Source: Rheum nobile (lineage: Eukaryota; Streptophyta; Magnoliopsida; Caryophyllales; Polygonaceae). Taken from it: a stretch of DNA of 64,000 bases. The stretch covers positions 4,960,001 through 5,024,000 of the forward strand of contig WOAB01000619.1 of NCBI GenBank assembly GCA_027886185.1. Direction: 5' to 3'. Under the pieces are notes generated by a model that did not search any database, was not told the origin of the DNA, and saw only the letters and a program-made list of their open reading frames with translations. The translations under genes were made by a program, and so were the position numbers. Positions 9,636 to 20,000 of this stretch are shown here, one piece after another (the first letter of the stretch is position 1; every line of letters begins with the position of its first letter).

Positions 9636-10790
9636 TTGGGTAAAATCAAACAGTCGGATCGAGACAATCGCCCTACTACTGCATCTGCTCGCAAGAGGAG
9701 GGTTGTGGGTGTATCGCAGGACACAGAGGTGCTTAGTGAGGACGATGTTGGTCCCGTCCGTTCAGATGAGGACGTGGTTATGGAGGACTTTACTACCGGC
9801 CCTTCTACTATCCTTAAGGATCCGAAGTTTAGTACCGACCCAGCAGAGCAGCAGCCACCTCAGGAGGACCCACCTCATGAGGACTCACCTCAGCACCAAC
9901 CACCTCCGTCAGAGCCACCTCAGGAGGAGCCACCTCAGCAACAGCCACCTCCGCCTGAGCCACCTCAGCAGACTCCACCTCAGCAGGACCCACCTCCGCA
10001 GTTTCCAACTCAGCAGGCCCCACCTCCGCCTGAGCCAGCTCAACAGGCCCCACCTCCGACCGAGCCACCTCAGCAGGCCCCACCTCCGCAGGACCCACCT
10101 CAGCAAGCCCCACCTCCGCCTGAGCCAGCTCAGCAGTTTCCTTCTGTGTTGAGGAACTTTGATATACACATTGCGGAGCTGATATGGAGGAAGGCGTCAT
10201 TGGACCCTCCAGAGGACGTTGTTAGGACTTTGAGGGTTCAGACACGGCCTACACAGTTTGCATTTTGGAGGGATCGTATTCCCAGAGGGGTCCCTGAGGA
10301 GGGTTCCTGGTTTTGGATTGCTCAGCAGACGGGGTTGACCGGTTTACTTGATTTTCAGTTCGGCATGGCTGATCACACCCTCATTTCAATGTTCGTTGAG
10401 CGATGGCATCCAGAGACGAACACCTTCCACTTTCCCTGGGGCGAGATAGGTCCTACGCTACATGACGTTATGATGATTCTAGGGCTGCCGGTTGAGGGAT
10501 TTGAGGTGACGTCACCATGGACCGGTCAGGATAGCGAGCTGGCGGAGTGTGAGGCCTTGTTCGAGTATCTATTTGGGATAGATTCGGAGTACAACTTAGA
10601 TGAGGATGATGCTGACATGGTCTGTGACCTTAGGAAGGGTTGGGTCAAGTTGGGCAAAAAATACATGAGTAATAGGTGTAACCTTGGATGTGGAAGAGAT
10701 GAAGTTGGATGTGGTATTTATAGGCATGCTGGGCGGCACGAGGTGCAGCCCAGAAGACCCTTCCAAAAACCAGAGTCTGGGCGGCAATAG
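9636..10790 (+). CDS. Plant mobile domain (PMD, MAIN/MAIL-like) ORF with proline-rich repeats, C-terminally truncated
   Basis: The 384-codon frame has three parts. Residues 1-65 are a basic then acidic N-terminus. Residues about 66-170 are a PPQQ(A/D/E)PP repeat array of roughly 24-bp units. From about residue 175 there is a plant mobile domain: RVQTRPTQFAFWRD, then GLTGLLDFQFGMADHTLIS, FVERWHPETNTFHFPWGE, and DVMMILGLPVEG. The PMD family (PF10536 type) includes MAIN and MAIL1, which act in silencing and genome stability, and many transposon-borne members. The domain stops about halfway (residue 350) where the frame runs into the palindrome block at 10729-10829, so the C-terminal half is missing. 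The start at 9636 is the first Met; an upstream exon is possible. Confidence 0.7.
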   Translation: MGKIKQSDRDNRPTTASARKRRVVGVSQDTEVLSEDDVGPVRSDEDVVMEDFTTGPSTILKDPKFSTDPAEQQPPQEDPPHEDSPQHQPPPSEPPQEEPPQQQPPPPEPPQQTPPQQDPPPQFPTQQAPPPPEPAQQAPPPTEPPQQAPPPQDPPQQAPPPPEPAQQFPSVLRNFDIHIAELIWRKASLDPPEDVVRTLRVQTRPTQFAFWRDRIPRGVPEEGSWFWIAQQTGLTGLLDFQFGMADHTLISMFVERWHPETNTFHFPWGEIGPTLHDVMMILGLPVEGFEVTSPWTGQDSELAECEALFEYLFGIDSEYNLDEDDADMVCDLRKGWVKLGKKYMSNRCNLGCGRDEVGCGIYRHAGRHEVQPRRPFQKPESGRQ

Positions 10791-10829
10791 GTGCAGCCCA
10801 GCCCACTGGGCTGCACCTATTGCCGCCCA
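10729..10829. repeat. Palindrome block with a perfect 23-bp hairpin, ending the PMD frame
   Basis: A GGCGGCAcgaggTGCAGCC word at 10730-10752 is followed by a perfect inverted repeat, 10778-10800 against 10807-10829, with a 6-base spacer. It replaces the expected second half of the plant mobile domain. Confidence 0.85.
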
Positions 10830-11221
10830 TATTTTTTTCGTCAAACCCGGTTCATAGTGTTATAACATTTGTGTTTCAATGTTGTGTATAAATAATATAT
10901 TATTGTATCATATTATTGTTTATTCTTAGTATTTATTTGTTTATCTAATATTAATAAAAAAACAATACAAAATAATCATCCTAGAAGATAAAGACAAATT
11001 GTTCATTACGATACATTTAGCACACAATACAGGAAAGAATACAAGTTGTTCATAAACTTAGAAAGTTTGTGACAAAATATATGACATTGCTTTAGCGTTT
11101 GAAGAAATTAAGATAGTCTCTAGTAAACGTTCGCTTCATATAATATCTCTGCTTTGCTAAATTTGTTTGCTCCCTACAATGGTTGATAGTTCATAAACAC
11201 TATTACACAAAAGATACGACA

Positions 11222-11551
11222 TCAATGCAGTATACGATGTACATCATTATATAGTTTGAGGTTATACCTACGAATGTTATCAAGATCTTTAAGAAGTTCT
11301 TGATTTTTCTTTACAAGATCTTGATTCTCCTTAACAAGATCTTGTTTTTCCTGCCATTATTGTCGAATAACCGCGTGTGCCCTGTCCTCGTACATATGAT
11401 CAATCCACTCCCTGAAAATACACCCCAGTTTTGGGCATCCCAAATACCTCCTTCCGTAGTTTCACTGCAAATCACAAGTGCGGACAATGGCTTTCAAATT
11501 ACACTCGCATAGCCTATCTGGGTTTGTTGATGATTCGGATGAAGATGCCAT
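11222..11551 (-). pseudogene. GRF-type zinc-finger ORF of the composite element (two stops)
   Basis: On the minus strand the frame starts MASSSESSTNPDRLCECNLK and goes on to IVRTCDLQ, a stop, then NYGRRYLGCPKLGCIFREW and a charged coiled-coil-like tail with EKQDLVKENQDLVKKNQ. This is the GRF zinc-finger layout: CxC, then C, GRRxxGCP, C-x-FREW. It is the counterpart of the frame at 1457-1912. The first stop is TGA in a context where TGG is likely (transition); the second is TAA near 11348. The start codon is clear here, whereas in the left copy it is not. As elsewhere, the finger is presumed to bind single-stranded or structured nucleic acid; the substrate is unknown. The pseudogene is bracketed by palindrome blocks at 10729-10829 and 11741-11893. 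Confidence 0.65.
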
Positions 11552-11800
11552 TATTTGTTATAGTGCTTTGTTTCCTACAAATATCATGAATCCATTAATA
11601 TAAAAACTTAGGGTTAATAAATCGATAGAAACTGGAAGAATAAGCTTACCCAAAAATGTTTCTTCAAATGCCGTTTGTGTTGGACTTGTTGTAGTGAACA
11701 AACAACCCCAATTCTTCTTATATAGTGAAAAAGCAATGTGGACGGCACGTAGTGCCGCCCAAAGGGTACAAAAATCCCCCAAATCTTACAAGTACCCTCG

Positions 11801-11893
11801 TGGGCGGCACCTATTGCAGCCCAGGAGGGTTTACTTGGACGGCAACAGGTGCCGCCCAAGTAAACCCTCCTGGGCTGCAATAGGTGCCGCCCA
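11801..11893. repeat. Perfect 38-bp inverted repeat with palindromic loop
   Basis: Positions 11801-11838 are perfectly complementary to 11856-11893, with a 17-base loop. The loop plus arm edges form another copy of the same palindromic word (ACGGCAACAGGTGCCGC). A further word lies just left at 11740-11761. Arms this perfect in an otherwise decayed element imply recent origin, gene-conversion-like upkeep or functional constraint. Confidence 0.9.
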
Positions 11894-12011
11894 CCTTTTT
11901 CATATTTGGGCTGCCATAAACCCTTATAAATACAAAACGAAAACCTCTACAATCCACACAATTCCCACTCCATAACTTCTCACAAACTTTTCGTGTGTTC
12001 TATTTTGGGTA

Positions 12012-12458
12012 ATGGCGCCTTTGGTTCTCAAAGTTTACGAAAATGGGCGAATCACCTACAATCGAATGATATGCCAACGAAGTGGGATGGACATGTTTTT
12101 CCATGGATACGAAGGTGGCGAGGTCCGCAATTTGCGGATGAGGGATGTCTCGCCTGGAGAGGGGGGGTTATCATTGGGTTACTTGTTCATGGCGTTATTT
12201 TACAATCCATCCGGGGTTCGCCCTGGTCGGATTTTTTACTTTCCACCGGGTGTGGATCCTCCATGACTCCATGAGGTGGTAGACGAGGAACACGTAGCTA
12301 AAATTATAGCTCTTTACAGACCCGGTGTTCCAGTCACCATTTACACAAAGTCTGTACACCCGAAGAGTCATATACCAGGTCTTTTAGAAGATCCGGAATC
12401 TGAGGTGGACAACGGTAGCTCTGATGATGGCGGGGAGACCGATCCTGATGAGGATTAG
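12012..12458 (+). CDS. Unknown transposon ORF split by a single in-frame UGA
   Basis: The frame reads MAPLVLKVYENGRITYN, then FHGYEGGEVRNLRMRDVSPG, up to VDPP and a UGA at 12264-12266. It then continues in the same frame LHEVVDEEHVAKIIALYRPG to an acidic tail (NGSSDDGGETDPDED) ending at 12458. In total it is 148 codons apart from the stop. The GYEGGEV-x-x-L pattern is faintly like N-terminal PB1-like regions of some plant MuDR proteins, but I would not assert a family. A TATAAATA word at 11926-11933 could be its TATA box. Either the UGA is a recent nonsense change or it is read through; the codon after it is CUC, not the CUA of known leaky plant contexts. Confidence 0.45.
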
Positions 12459-12687
12459 ATAGCTTTTTATTATTCATGTTCAACTAGTGTACGCTTTAAT
12501 GTTTACGTGTGCGTGTATTTGTTAATGATTACCAAGTAATATTATTGTCTCGTATTGCATTTTCCCGAATCAACACCAATTCGAATAAAAAAATGATTAT
12601 AAAAACAATATACGGTCAATCTCAATCAAACTTTCCCACAAAATGAATTACAATAACATATATAAAGTCAATTACAATCCAAAAAAC

Positions 12688-15600
12688 CTAGGTAAGTATC
12701 TTAGGTCGCCTTTGTTCCGCTCGCTCCTCTACATAACTCTTGAACCTATCCTTAAAGCGCTCATGACTATCCCATCCATCAACACTTGGATCCTTGTAAA
12801 TGAGCCACTGCCTCGGAGGCGGTGGAATTGGACAACGATCATTAACAAGCCAAATCTGTAAACATAAACGATAAAATTATATAACAATTTATGAAAGAAT
12901 AAGTAAATACCAGAGAGTAGCGCTCCACGTACCGGTACGTAATGGTCTCTCCTGCCTACATGTGCTATCGCATAAACCTTTGTCGGAGGCTCAGCACCCG
13001 GGGGGGGCACAATAGAAGACATGTGTGCGGTCCAAACCATGATAAGACAACAACCGCCACTTGGTGTTCCGTGGCAAACACCAAACCAGTAATAGGCATT
13101 ATACACCAGAAGTTCGTTGTGCACGGTGACGCAATATAATTCAATCTCCTAACAAATGCTTCCACCGTCAACTCTTCCTCCCCAAGCATCGCTACGTAGT
13201 TGGCTGGATGTGTCTGGACATGCTTCGAAATCTCTAACCGGACATCAACGTACTCCTCTTCTCGGCGACCTAGCAAAACGGCAAGGGAACGAAACCCGCA
13301 ATGACCATCGCCTTTGACACTTTGTACCCTAGAAATGTATGCGAGCATGAAATGATCAATATTCTCGTGCCCCCAGTTGAAGCCGAGATACTTTAACGAC
13401 TTGCTTGAACCCGATTTGGACTTGTTTGAAGCAGATTTTGACTTTCCAGGTTTAGTGGCACTCCCCTTTGCTGTTGAAACTCCACTGCGAGGTCGTCCAC
13501 TAGAAGGACATCCTTTCGATCCCACGGACACTCTTGATCCCACGGACGATTTCACATTGGTCGTCTCTTTCTCTGCAGGCGCATCCTCCTCTTCCACTCC
13601 CAGCTCCTCATCCATATTCTTGTTCTCCTTCATCTTCTTACTTTTTGCATCCACATGCTCGTCCCAGCCCATATTCCTCTTGGTGCCGGTCTTTCTCGCA
13701 TTCATCCTAGGCCTCCCCTTCTTGGTCTCACCACGTGGCGGGTCTTGAATCTGGCATGATGTAGGGTCAGTTGACTCACGCCACTTATCCACCATCTTCT
13801 TCAACAGAAATCCATCAACTTTCCCACATAAGAACTCTTCAACGAAGTCCTCCACCGTGACATTATCCGCTGTGATTGCAACACCATCATCGACATCAAG
13901 ATCCTTAGTATCCACCCCTTCCCATCTGATCTGCTTCCAGAAAATATCAACTTCTTCAGGCACTAACGGATAACCCGTCTCCACATAGACCTTAATTGTG
14001 TGTGGGCAAGACAGTCCTAGTGTGGACTTCCACCAAAAATCATCACATTTGTCCCCAATTTTCCCCTCCTTTGTTAACACAGCTTGGGCATACAACATTC
14101 TCAAACATTTCTCAGAGCACTTTTCAAGGATGCGCTTGAAGAAGACCTTAACCCACTCAGGGCCATTTACTATCTCCATGGGAAAGGCAGTGCAATTCTT
14201 GGTCATCTCAAATCGGATCTTCCGATGCTGATCAACAAACATGTTGTCGATGTGTTGCACAATTGTGTCGAACCCTCCAACGGATGTCTCAATCATGTCC
14301 TTAAGCATAGAGTGCTGACCCTCAACCCTGAAAATAATATAATCGTTTATAATTTACTAAATGAATTTAAAACCCAATTTGATTGCAAATGTTTGTATGA
14401 AAGTTACCTGTTTGATGTTCTTGTGGCAAAATGGAGAACATCATCACACCATGTCGCAACTAGCTTTTTCTTATGGTCTTTAAACCAAGTTTCCTTGACA
14501 TATTTCACAAGGCCTTCATTCCATATCTCCTTAAAGTGAGCAAGTCGCTCTCTATACTCCTCCTTTGTGTGAGACCTCATCACCCGACGAACACTTCCCG
14601 AGAATTTCTTCTCGTCAATCTTCATCAACTTAGCATATGCCTTCACATTACGGTCTACATGAACCTGACACAAATGATGTCGAACCTTCGGAAACACAAT
14701 TTTGGCAGCCTTGATCAGTCCTAGCTCTCGATCAGACATGATGCATACGAGACTTTTCCCCCCGTATAACCACTTCAATCGTGTCAAGATCAATGCAACA
14801 CACCATTTTGGCTTGCCGTCTCCCTTTCCATGAACACAAGAGCAATGCAATATGTGAAGTTGGTGCAAGTAAACCCAACAATCTGGAACAGTGGCATACC
14901 GTACCTATAAATGCAACACAAAAAATACTTTAAACCCGCCAAAAATATCATTATCTACTCATAATACTAAAACGAGTAAGGTTTACCTGTTGGTTTTGTA
15001 CGTCGAATCCATGATGACGACATTAGGGAACATGCACAACAAATGTCGAGCGTCTGGATGAGAAATAAACAAGCACGCCAATACCTCCTTCCCATCCTCC
15101 CTCGTTTTAGTAACAGTGTCCAACAAATAGCCTTTGTCCTTCAAAAACCCCAATGACCATTGTGTCACATTCAGATTGCCCAGGTATTTCAACCTCTCCT
15201 TAGCCCTAACAGTGTACACTTGCCTCCTCGATACTGTTGAACCCGTATATTCATTCCTAATCTGTGTAGAAATAACATTGGGTCTTGCACCCGCCGCAGT
15301 ATCAATCATCACTTTTCTACGCTGCTCCATCGTAAGTCGGGAAGCAAATGCATGGCCAATCAAGGTGGTTGAAAGCATATGGTTATGACATCCTCTAACA
15401 ACCGATATGGTCCACCCAGGATCTCTAATAGCATTTCCTTCCCTAAAAATATCATGCAACAAAAAGGGACAATCCTTCTTCTTTGACCTAGCTTTATTCA
15501 CTCGTATCGGACTGACCTTTTTACCATCGACTAACTTCTTTTTCTTGCCGGACCTAGATAATCCGGATCTCTCACAATGAAATATAATCTTTTTAGACTT

Positions 15601-16029
15601 TGATGATTTAGTAGTGATCACCATAGAAAGACTAAAACCGACCTTTTGCACCCATTGTCTCAATCCCTCCATACTCGGAAATATCTCATTAGTAGTAAAA
15701 TGGGATGAGAAGTCAATTGGTAAAAATTCATCATCACTAGAATCACCCTATTTATATACAAAAATTAGTACATTAGAAACTAATTAATAATTAAATTTAT
15801 ACAAATTAATATACAAAAATTATGCATTATTTCTAAACAGTCTACATTTCAAAGACTAAGTACAGTTAATATCTAATCATTTTATACAATAAAAATTAAA
15901 AATATTACGTACCTTGAAGTACTGAGGAGAAATCGGCGACTGAAAATCATCCTCATCATCTAGAGACGTGGGCGCGCTTGAAGACGACTCCGACAACCCC
16001 CTCCAACAAGGATCGCTTGACGATGACAT
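12688..16029 (-). pseudogene. FAR1/MULE transposase fused to an OTU cysteine-protease domain (five exons, frameshifted)
   Basis: Exons on the minus strand: 16029-15913, 15747-14987, 14904-14408, 14327-about 12911, and 12855-12688, all with GT/AG borders. Exon 1 starts MSSSSDPCWRGLSESSS. Exon 2 has a FAR1-like DNA-binding region (KKKDCPF, then GCHNHML) and ends at the first catalytic Asp (DSTYKTN). Exon 3 has the second Asp (MSDRELGL) and a CQVHVDRN motif. Exon 4 begins with the third acidic residue (VEGQHSMLK), then a lysine/serine-rich linker. An OTU domain follows with nucleophile motif GDGHCGFRSL (near 13285-13318) and the catalytic His in RRDHYVPV. Exon 5 gives CPIPPPPRQW. The frame slips near 14820 and again at a run of eight C (13000-13007), which puts the OTU His in another frame. 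The phase at the exon 4/5 border is also off by one. The copy is therefore probably dead, though its domain set is complete. Confidence 0.7.
13000..13007 (-). other. Eight-C homopolymer with frameshift inside the OTU domain
   Basis: On the minus strand the OTU frame runs ...TCLLLCPP into a C8 run. The conserved continuation GAEPPTKVYAIAHVGRRDHY is in the next frame. This may be a real slip mutation, a programmed slip or a sequencing error. Confidence 0.7.
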
Positions 16030-16385
16030 ATATATAGTCGGAAAATTACAATGGGTTTAAAGTTTTTTTCCCGTTGTATTTCAATGGTGGTATACTATTA
16101 CATCTCCCATATATATAGCCGGCCACATGACCGTTAAGACTGAAACGGAATAATTCTGGGCGACACTATGTGCAGTCCAAATTGACTGTTAAATTTCAGT
16201 TGTACACTCCCTAGGCTGCACTATGTGCCGCATATAAACCCTTTTTTCCATAACAAACCGGTTCATTTTAAAAAAAATCAATTTAAATCATAATTTTAAT
16301 AAAAAATAAATTTAAATCCATCTTAAACGGCACCTAATACAGCCCAAGAAAATCGGATTTTCTAATACCGCCCAGATAGAGTGGG

Positions 16386-16415
16386 AGGTAAAAAAAAAAA
16401 AAAAAAAAAAAAAAG
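16386..16415 (+). repeat. Poly-A run in the right terminal repeat of the composite element
   Basis: About 27 consecutive A. It corresponds to the shorter T-run at 8418-8427 in the left end. Confidence 0.8.
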
Positions 16416-16481
16416 AGTGTGCGGTTTTTCGGCCTAAAAATTTGGTTTACAAAACCCCCTCTGATAGTCTGATATTTCCCC

Positions 16482-17084
16482 TTGTCATCTCAACTCCTCC
16501 TAACCTCCCATTCGAATCGCAGTGGCCAATTTGGCTAATCTTCTTCATCTTTTTTGGATGGCTTGGTTGCAAATCAAGACCCCTAATCTGAATCCCCCCT
16601 TCTTCTCGGAGACTAGCACGCAGTCACTTTTCGACGCCGCCCGCAGCCACTGCTCCCCTAATCTCACTCACCCCTTCTTTCCGGCGCCGTGTTCCGAGTT
16701 TCCGACACGCAATACGCCACTCCGGCGAGGTCCTAGCCTTTTCCTATTCTCGTGTTTGGCTGCGTAGAGTTGTATCCACTTCGAATTTCCTTGCAATCGC
16801 TGTGTCCACTTGTTAGAATAGTTACCATTTATCAACTTACTTCTAGCTGAAACTAGTTTTTGTTGTAGATTGTTTAAACGAATCATAACTTTGCTAATTC
16901 ATTTAGATGGAATTTATGGATCACATTTCTTAATGTTTCAGTGTTGTAGTCAGTAGATTCTGATAATTTGTATTCTTTGCTTATGTAACTGTGAGGAAGA
17001 ACCGTTCTGTTTGTTTTTTCAACTATATTTTGTATTTTCTAGTTTACTGAATTTTAAATTTGGACTCTCTTTTATGCTTTCCAG
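16482..17084 (+). other. Upstream region of the PGR3 gene (5' UTR/first intron; first coding exon not found)
   Basis: CT-rich sequence typical of a plant 5' UTR (CTTCTTCATCTTTTTTGG, ACTCACCCCTTCTTTCC) is followed by T-rich intron-like sequence and a clear acceptor (CTTTCCAG) at 17084. An 81-codon frame starting at 16522 has no features of a transit peptide joined to the gene. No frame here gives the Met-led transit peptide normally preceding KLRPRSNHVGTQ. Confidence 0.5.
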
Positions 17085-20000
17085 GTAAACTAAGACCACG
17101 TAGTAATCATGTTGGGACTCAATCTTTCTCATTGAATTGTAAAAAATCAAGGAAGACAACAAGACCTGTACGTGTATACGGTTTATGTGGGAGTAGAAAG
17201 GAAAATAATGAAAAGGAAGGTTTGTCATCAAAGGTGAAGCTCTAATGCTCTATCGTTTGGTGGATATGTTTGTTCAATATACGATGGTTCAAATAATTGT
17301 GAATGCTGGGAAAAAATGTGAATTTTCTGCATTATTGACCAGTTGATTACCTTGTTTAGTTCTATAATTTTATTTTCCCTTTGGGTTGTATACTACGCAT
17401 TGCTATTGTATGAATAGTTGTTTTGCTCACAGCTTGAATTTGTTATTTTTATTTTCTATATATAGCAAAGTAGTAGAGATTGCATACACTCTTCTACATG
17501 CATCAATTATTTAGGTATGGCATCTCTTCTTCATCACCTTTAAGAAATAAATCTATTCGTGATCAATTAGTGGAGATGTAGAGTTTGGAGTCTTTGGACC
17601 TTGTGAGAGAGCAGAATTCGCAAGTTTATTTTCTATATAAGAATATTTCACTCTATTACCCTTCAATTGGAAAAATGTGTTTTTCAAATAGTATGAATCG
17701 TATGATGAATGTAGCGCGTTTGAGTCGTTGAGAGTTCAGATATTATCAAGATTATTGAAACACCTAGCAATCATGCCATGGACTTAAACTTAGATCTTTT
17801 CTCATCTGATACTTGGGCCTAGCAGAGAATTTCATTGGTCTGTGATGTTGGGGTTGTTTGCTGAAGTACTTCTCTTTTATGCATATAGTTTAATTTTCTA
17901 AATGTCCAAATCAGATTATGTTGGAGAGTGGTGGGAAGCGAATAAAGGTTACTTCATCACAGGAGGTTATGAGGATATTGAAGTCAATTTCAGACTCAGA
18001 TGATGCTTTTGAATTTTTCCAGTCAGTTGGAAAGATGTCCAATGTATATCACACGACTGAAACTTGCAATTACATGCTTGAAGTTTTGAGGGTAGAAAGG
18101 AAGACCAGCGACATGCCCTTTGTGTTTGATTTGATGCAAAAGCAAATAATCAACAGGAATTTGACCACTTACTTGACTATTTTCAAAGCACTTGATGTGA
18201 AGGGTGGGATACGACAGGCTCTATTTGGACTTGATAGAATGAGGAGTAATGGTCTTGTGATGAATGCATATTCCTACAACGGCTTAATACATCTGCTTAT
18301 TCAATCTGGATTATACTCGGAGGCTTTGGAGGTATATAGGAGGATGATCTCTGAAGGGAATAAGCCTAGTCTCAAGACATATTCAGCACTTATGGTTGCA
18401 CTGGGGAAGAGAAGGGATACCAAAACGGTGATGGGTTTGTTGAAGGAGATGGAAAGTCTGGGATTGAAACCAAATATTTATACATTTACCATTTGTATCA
18501 GAGTACTTGGGAGGGCTGGGAAGATCAATGAGGCATATAAGATCTTGGAAAGAATGGATGCTGAGGGGTGTGGGCCTGATGTTGTTACATATACAGTTCT
18601 CATTGATGCCCTCTGTCATTCTGGAAAGCTCACTGATGCTAAATCCTTGTTTATCAAGATGAAGTCCACAAGCCAAAAGCCCGATAGAGTGACTTATATC
18701 ACCCTGATGGACAAGTTCAGTGATCATGGAGACTTGGAAAATGTGAGGGAACTATGTAGTGAAATGGAAGCTGATGGCTATGCTGCTGATGCTGTTACTT
18801 CAACCATACTGATTGATGCCTTATGCAAGGCCGGGAAAGTTGATGAAGCATTTGAGCAGCTAGACACAATGCAGAAGCAAGATATTGTGCCAAATCTTCA
18901 TACTTACAATTCCCTTATAGGCGGCCTTCTCAGAGTAGATAGATTCGTTGATGCAGCAGCTCTCTTTGACAGTTTGCCGTCTCTTGGGATTGAACTTACT
19001 GCTTACAGCTACATTCTTTTCATAGATTATTATGGAAAGTCTGGAGCATCTAGCAAAGCTCTTGATATGTTTGAGAGGATGAAAACAAATGGAATTGTTC
19101 CTAATGTTGTTGCTTGTAATGCGTCTTTGTACAGTCTGGCCAAGGCAGGGAGACTTCAGGAAGCAAAAGATGTCTTCAAAGGGCTCCAGAGAAGTGGGAT
19201 TGCTCCAGACTCTATAACCTATAACATGATGATGAAATGCTACAGTAAGGTGGGGAAAGTAGATGAAGCTGTAAAGTTACTTGGTCAAATGATTGAAAAT
19301 GGGTGTTATCCTGATGTACTTGTGATCAATTCATTAGTTGATGCACTTTATAAAGCTGATCGAGTGGCAGAAGCCTGGGGCATGTATGAAAGAATGAATG
19401 ATATTAATGTATCTCCAACAGTTGTGACCTACAACACGTTACTAGCTGGATTAGGAAGAGAAGGGAGGGTCCCAGAGGCCATGGAATTATTTTCTGCAAT
19501 GACAACGCGTGGTTGTCTTCCAAACACCATTACATTTAACACACTTTTTGACTGTCTTTGCAAGAATGATGAGTTAGATTTGGCCATGAAGATGCTTTAT
19601 GACATGATATCAACTAATTGCTATCCTGATGTTGTCACTTATAACACCCTTATATATGGTCTAGTTAAAGATAACAGGGCTGACGAAGCCTTTTTGATGT
19701 TCCATCACATGAGGAAGGTAGTCCGTCCCGATTCTGTGACTTTGTGCACGCTTCTTCCTGGTATGCTGAAGAATGCAAGGATTAGTGATGCTTTGAAGCT
19801 CATCAGTTTGTCTATTACACAAGCTAGGCTATCTTTGGGTAGATCCTTTTGGGAAGATTTGATGAGTGGGATTTTGGTTGAAGCTAACATGGAACTTGCC
19901 ATGTCATTTGCTGACGCTCTTATACTGGGTGGACTTTGCCAAGAAGATTCAGTTTTAGTCCCTCTGTGTAAGGTTTTATCTAGACACAAAAGAGCTCTTA

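Larger units (their letters stand above)
8318..16481. mobile_element. Composite Mutator-like element with PMD, GRF-finger and OTU-transposase genes
   Basis: The two ends are inverted relatives. On the left, GGGG leads to GAGAAACCGCGCACTC, a T-run, and a CTGGG(T/C)GGCA motif. On the right the minus strand shows GGGG, GAAAAACCGCACACTC, a longer T-run and CTGGGCGGTA. Between them lie ORFs on both strands, including a FAR1/MULE transposase. The GGCGGCA palindromes occur across the whole span and nowhere else in the window, which supports one element. I could not identify matching 9-bp target duplications at 8309-8317 and 16482-16490, so exact ends may be off by some bases. Confidence 0.6.

Noticed and set aside
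9631..10152. A 173-codon frame overlapping the PMD ORF with repeated HLRRTHLS-like units
   Set aside because: It is the frame shadow of the PPQQ-repeat region; the PMD frame has the real domain.
16522..16767. First coding exon of PGR3
   Set aside because: Starts with Met but has no convincing transit peptide, ends in a stop and does not join exon 17085 through a plausible donor.
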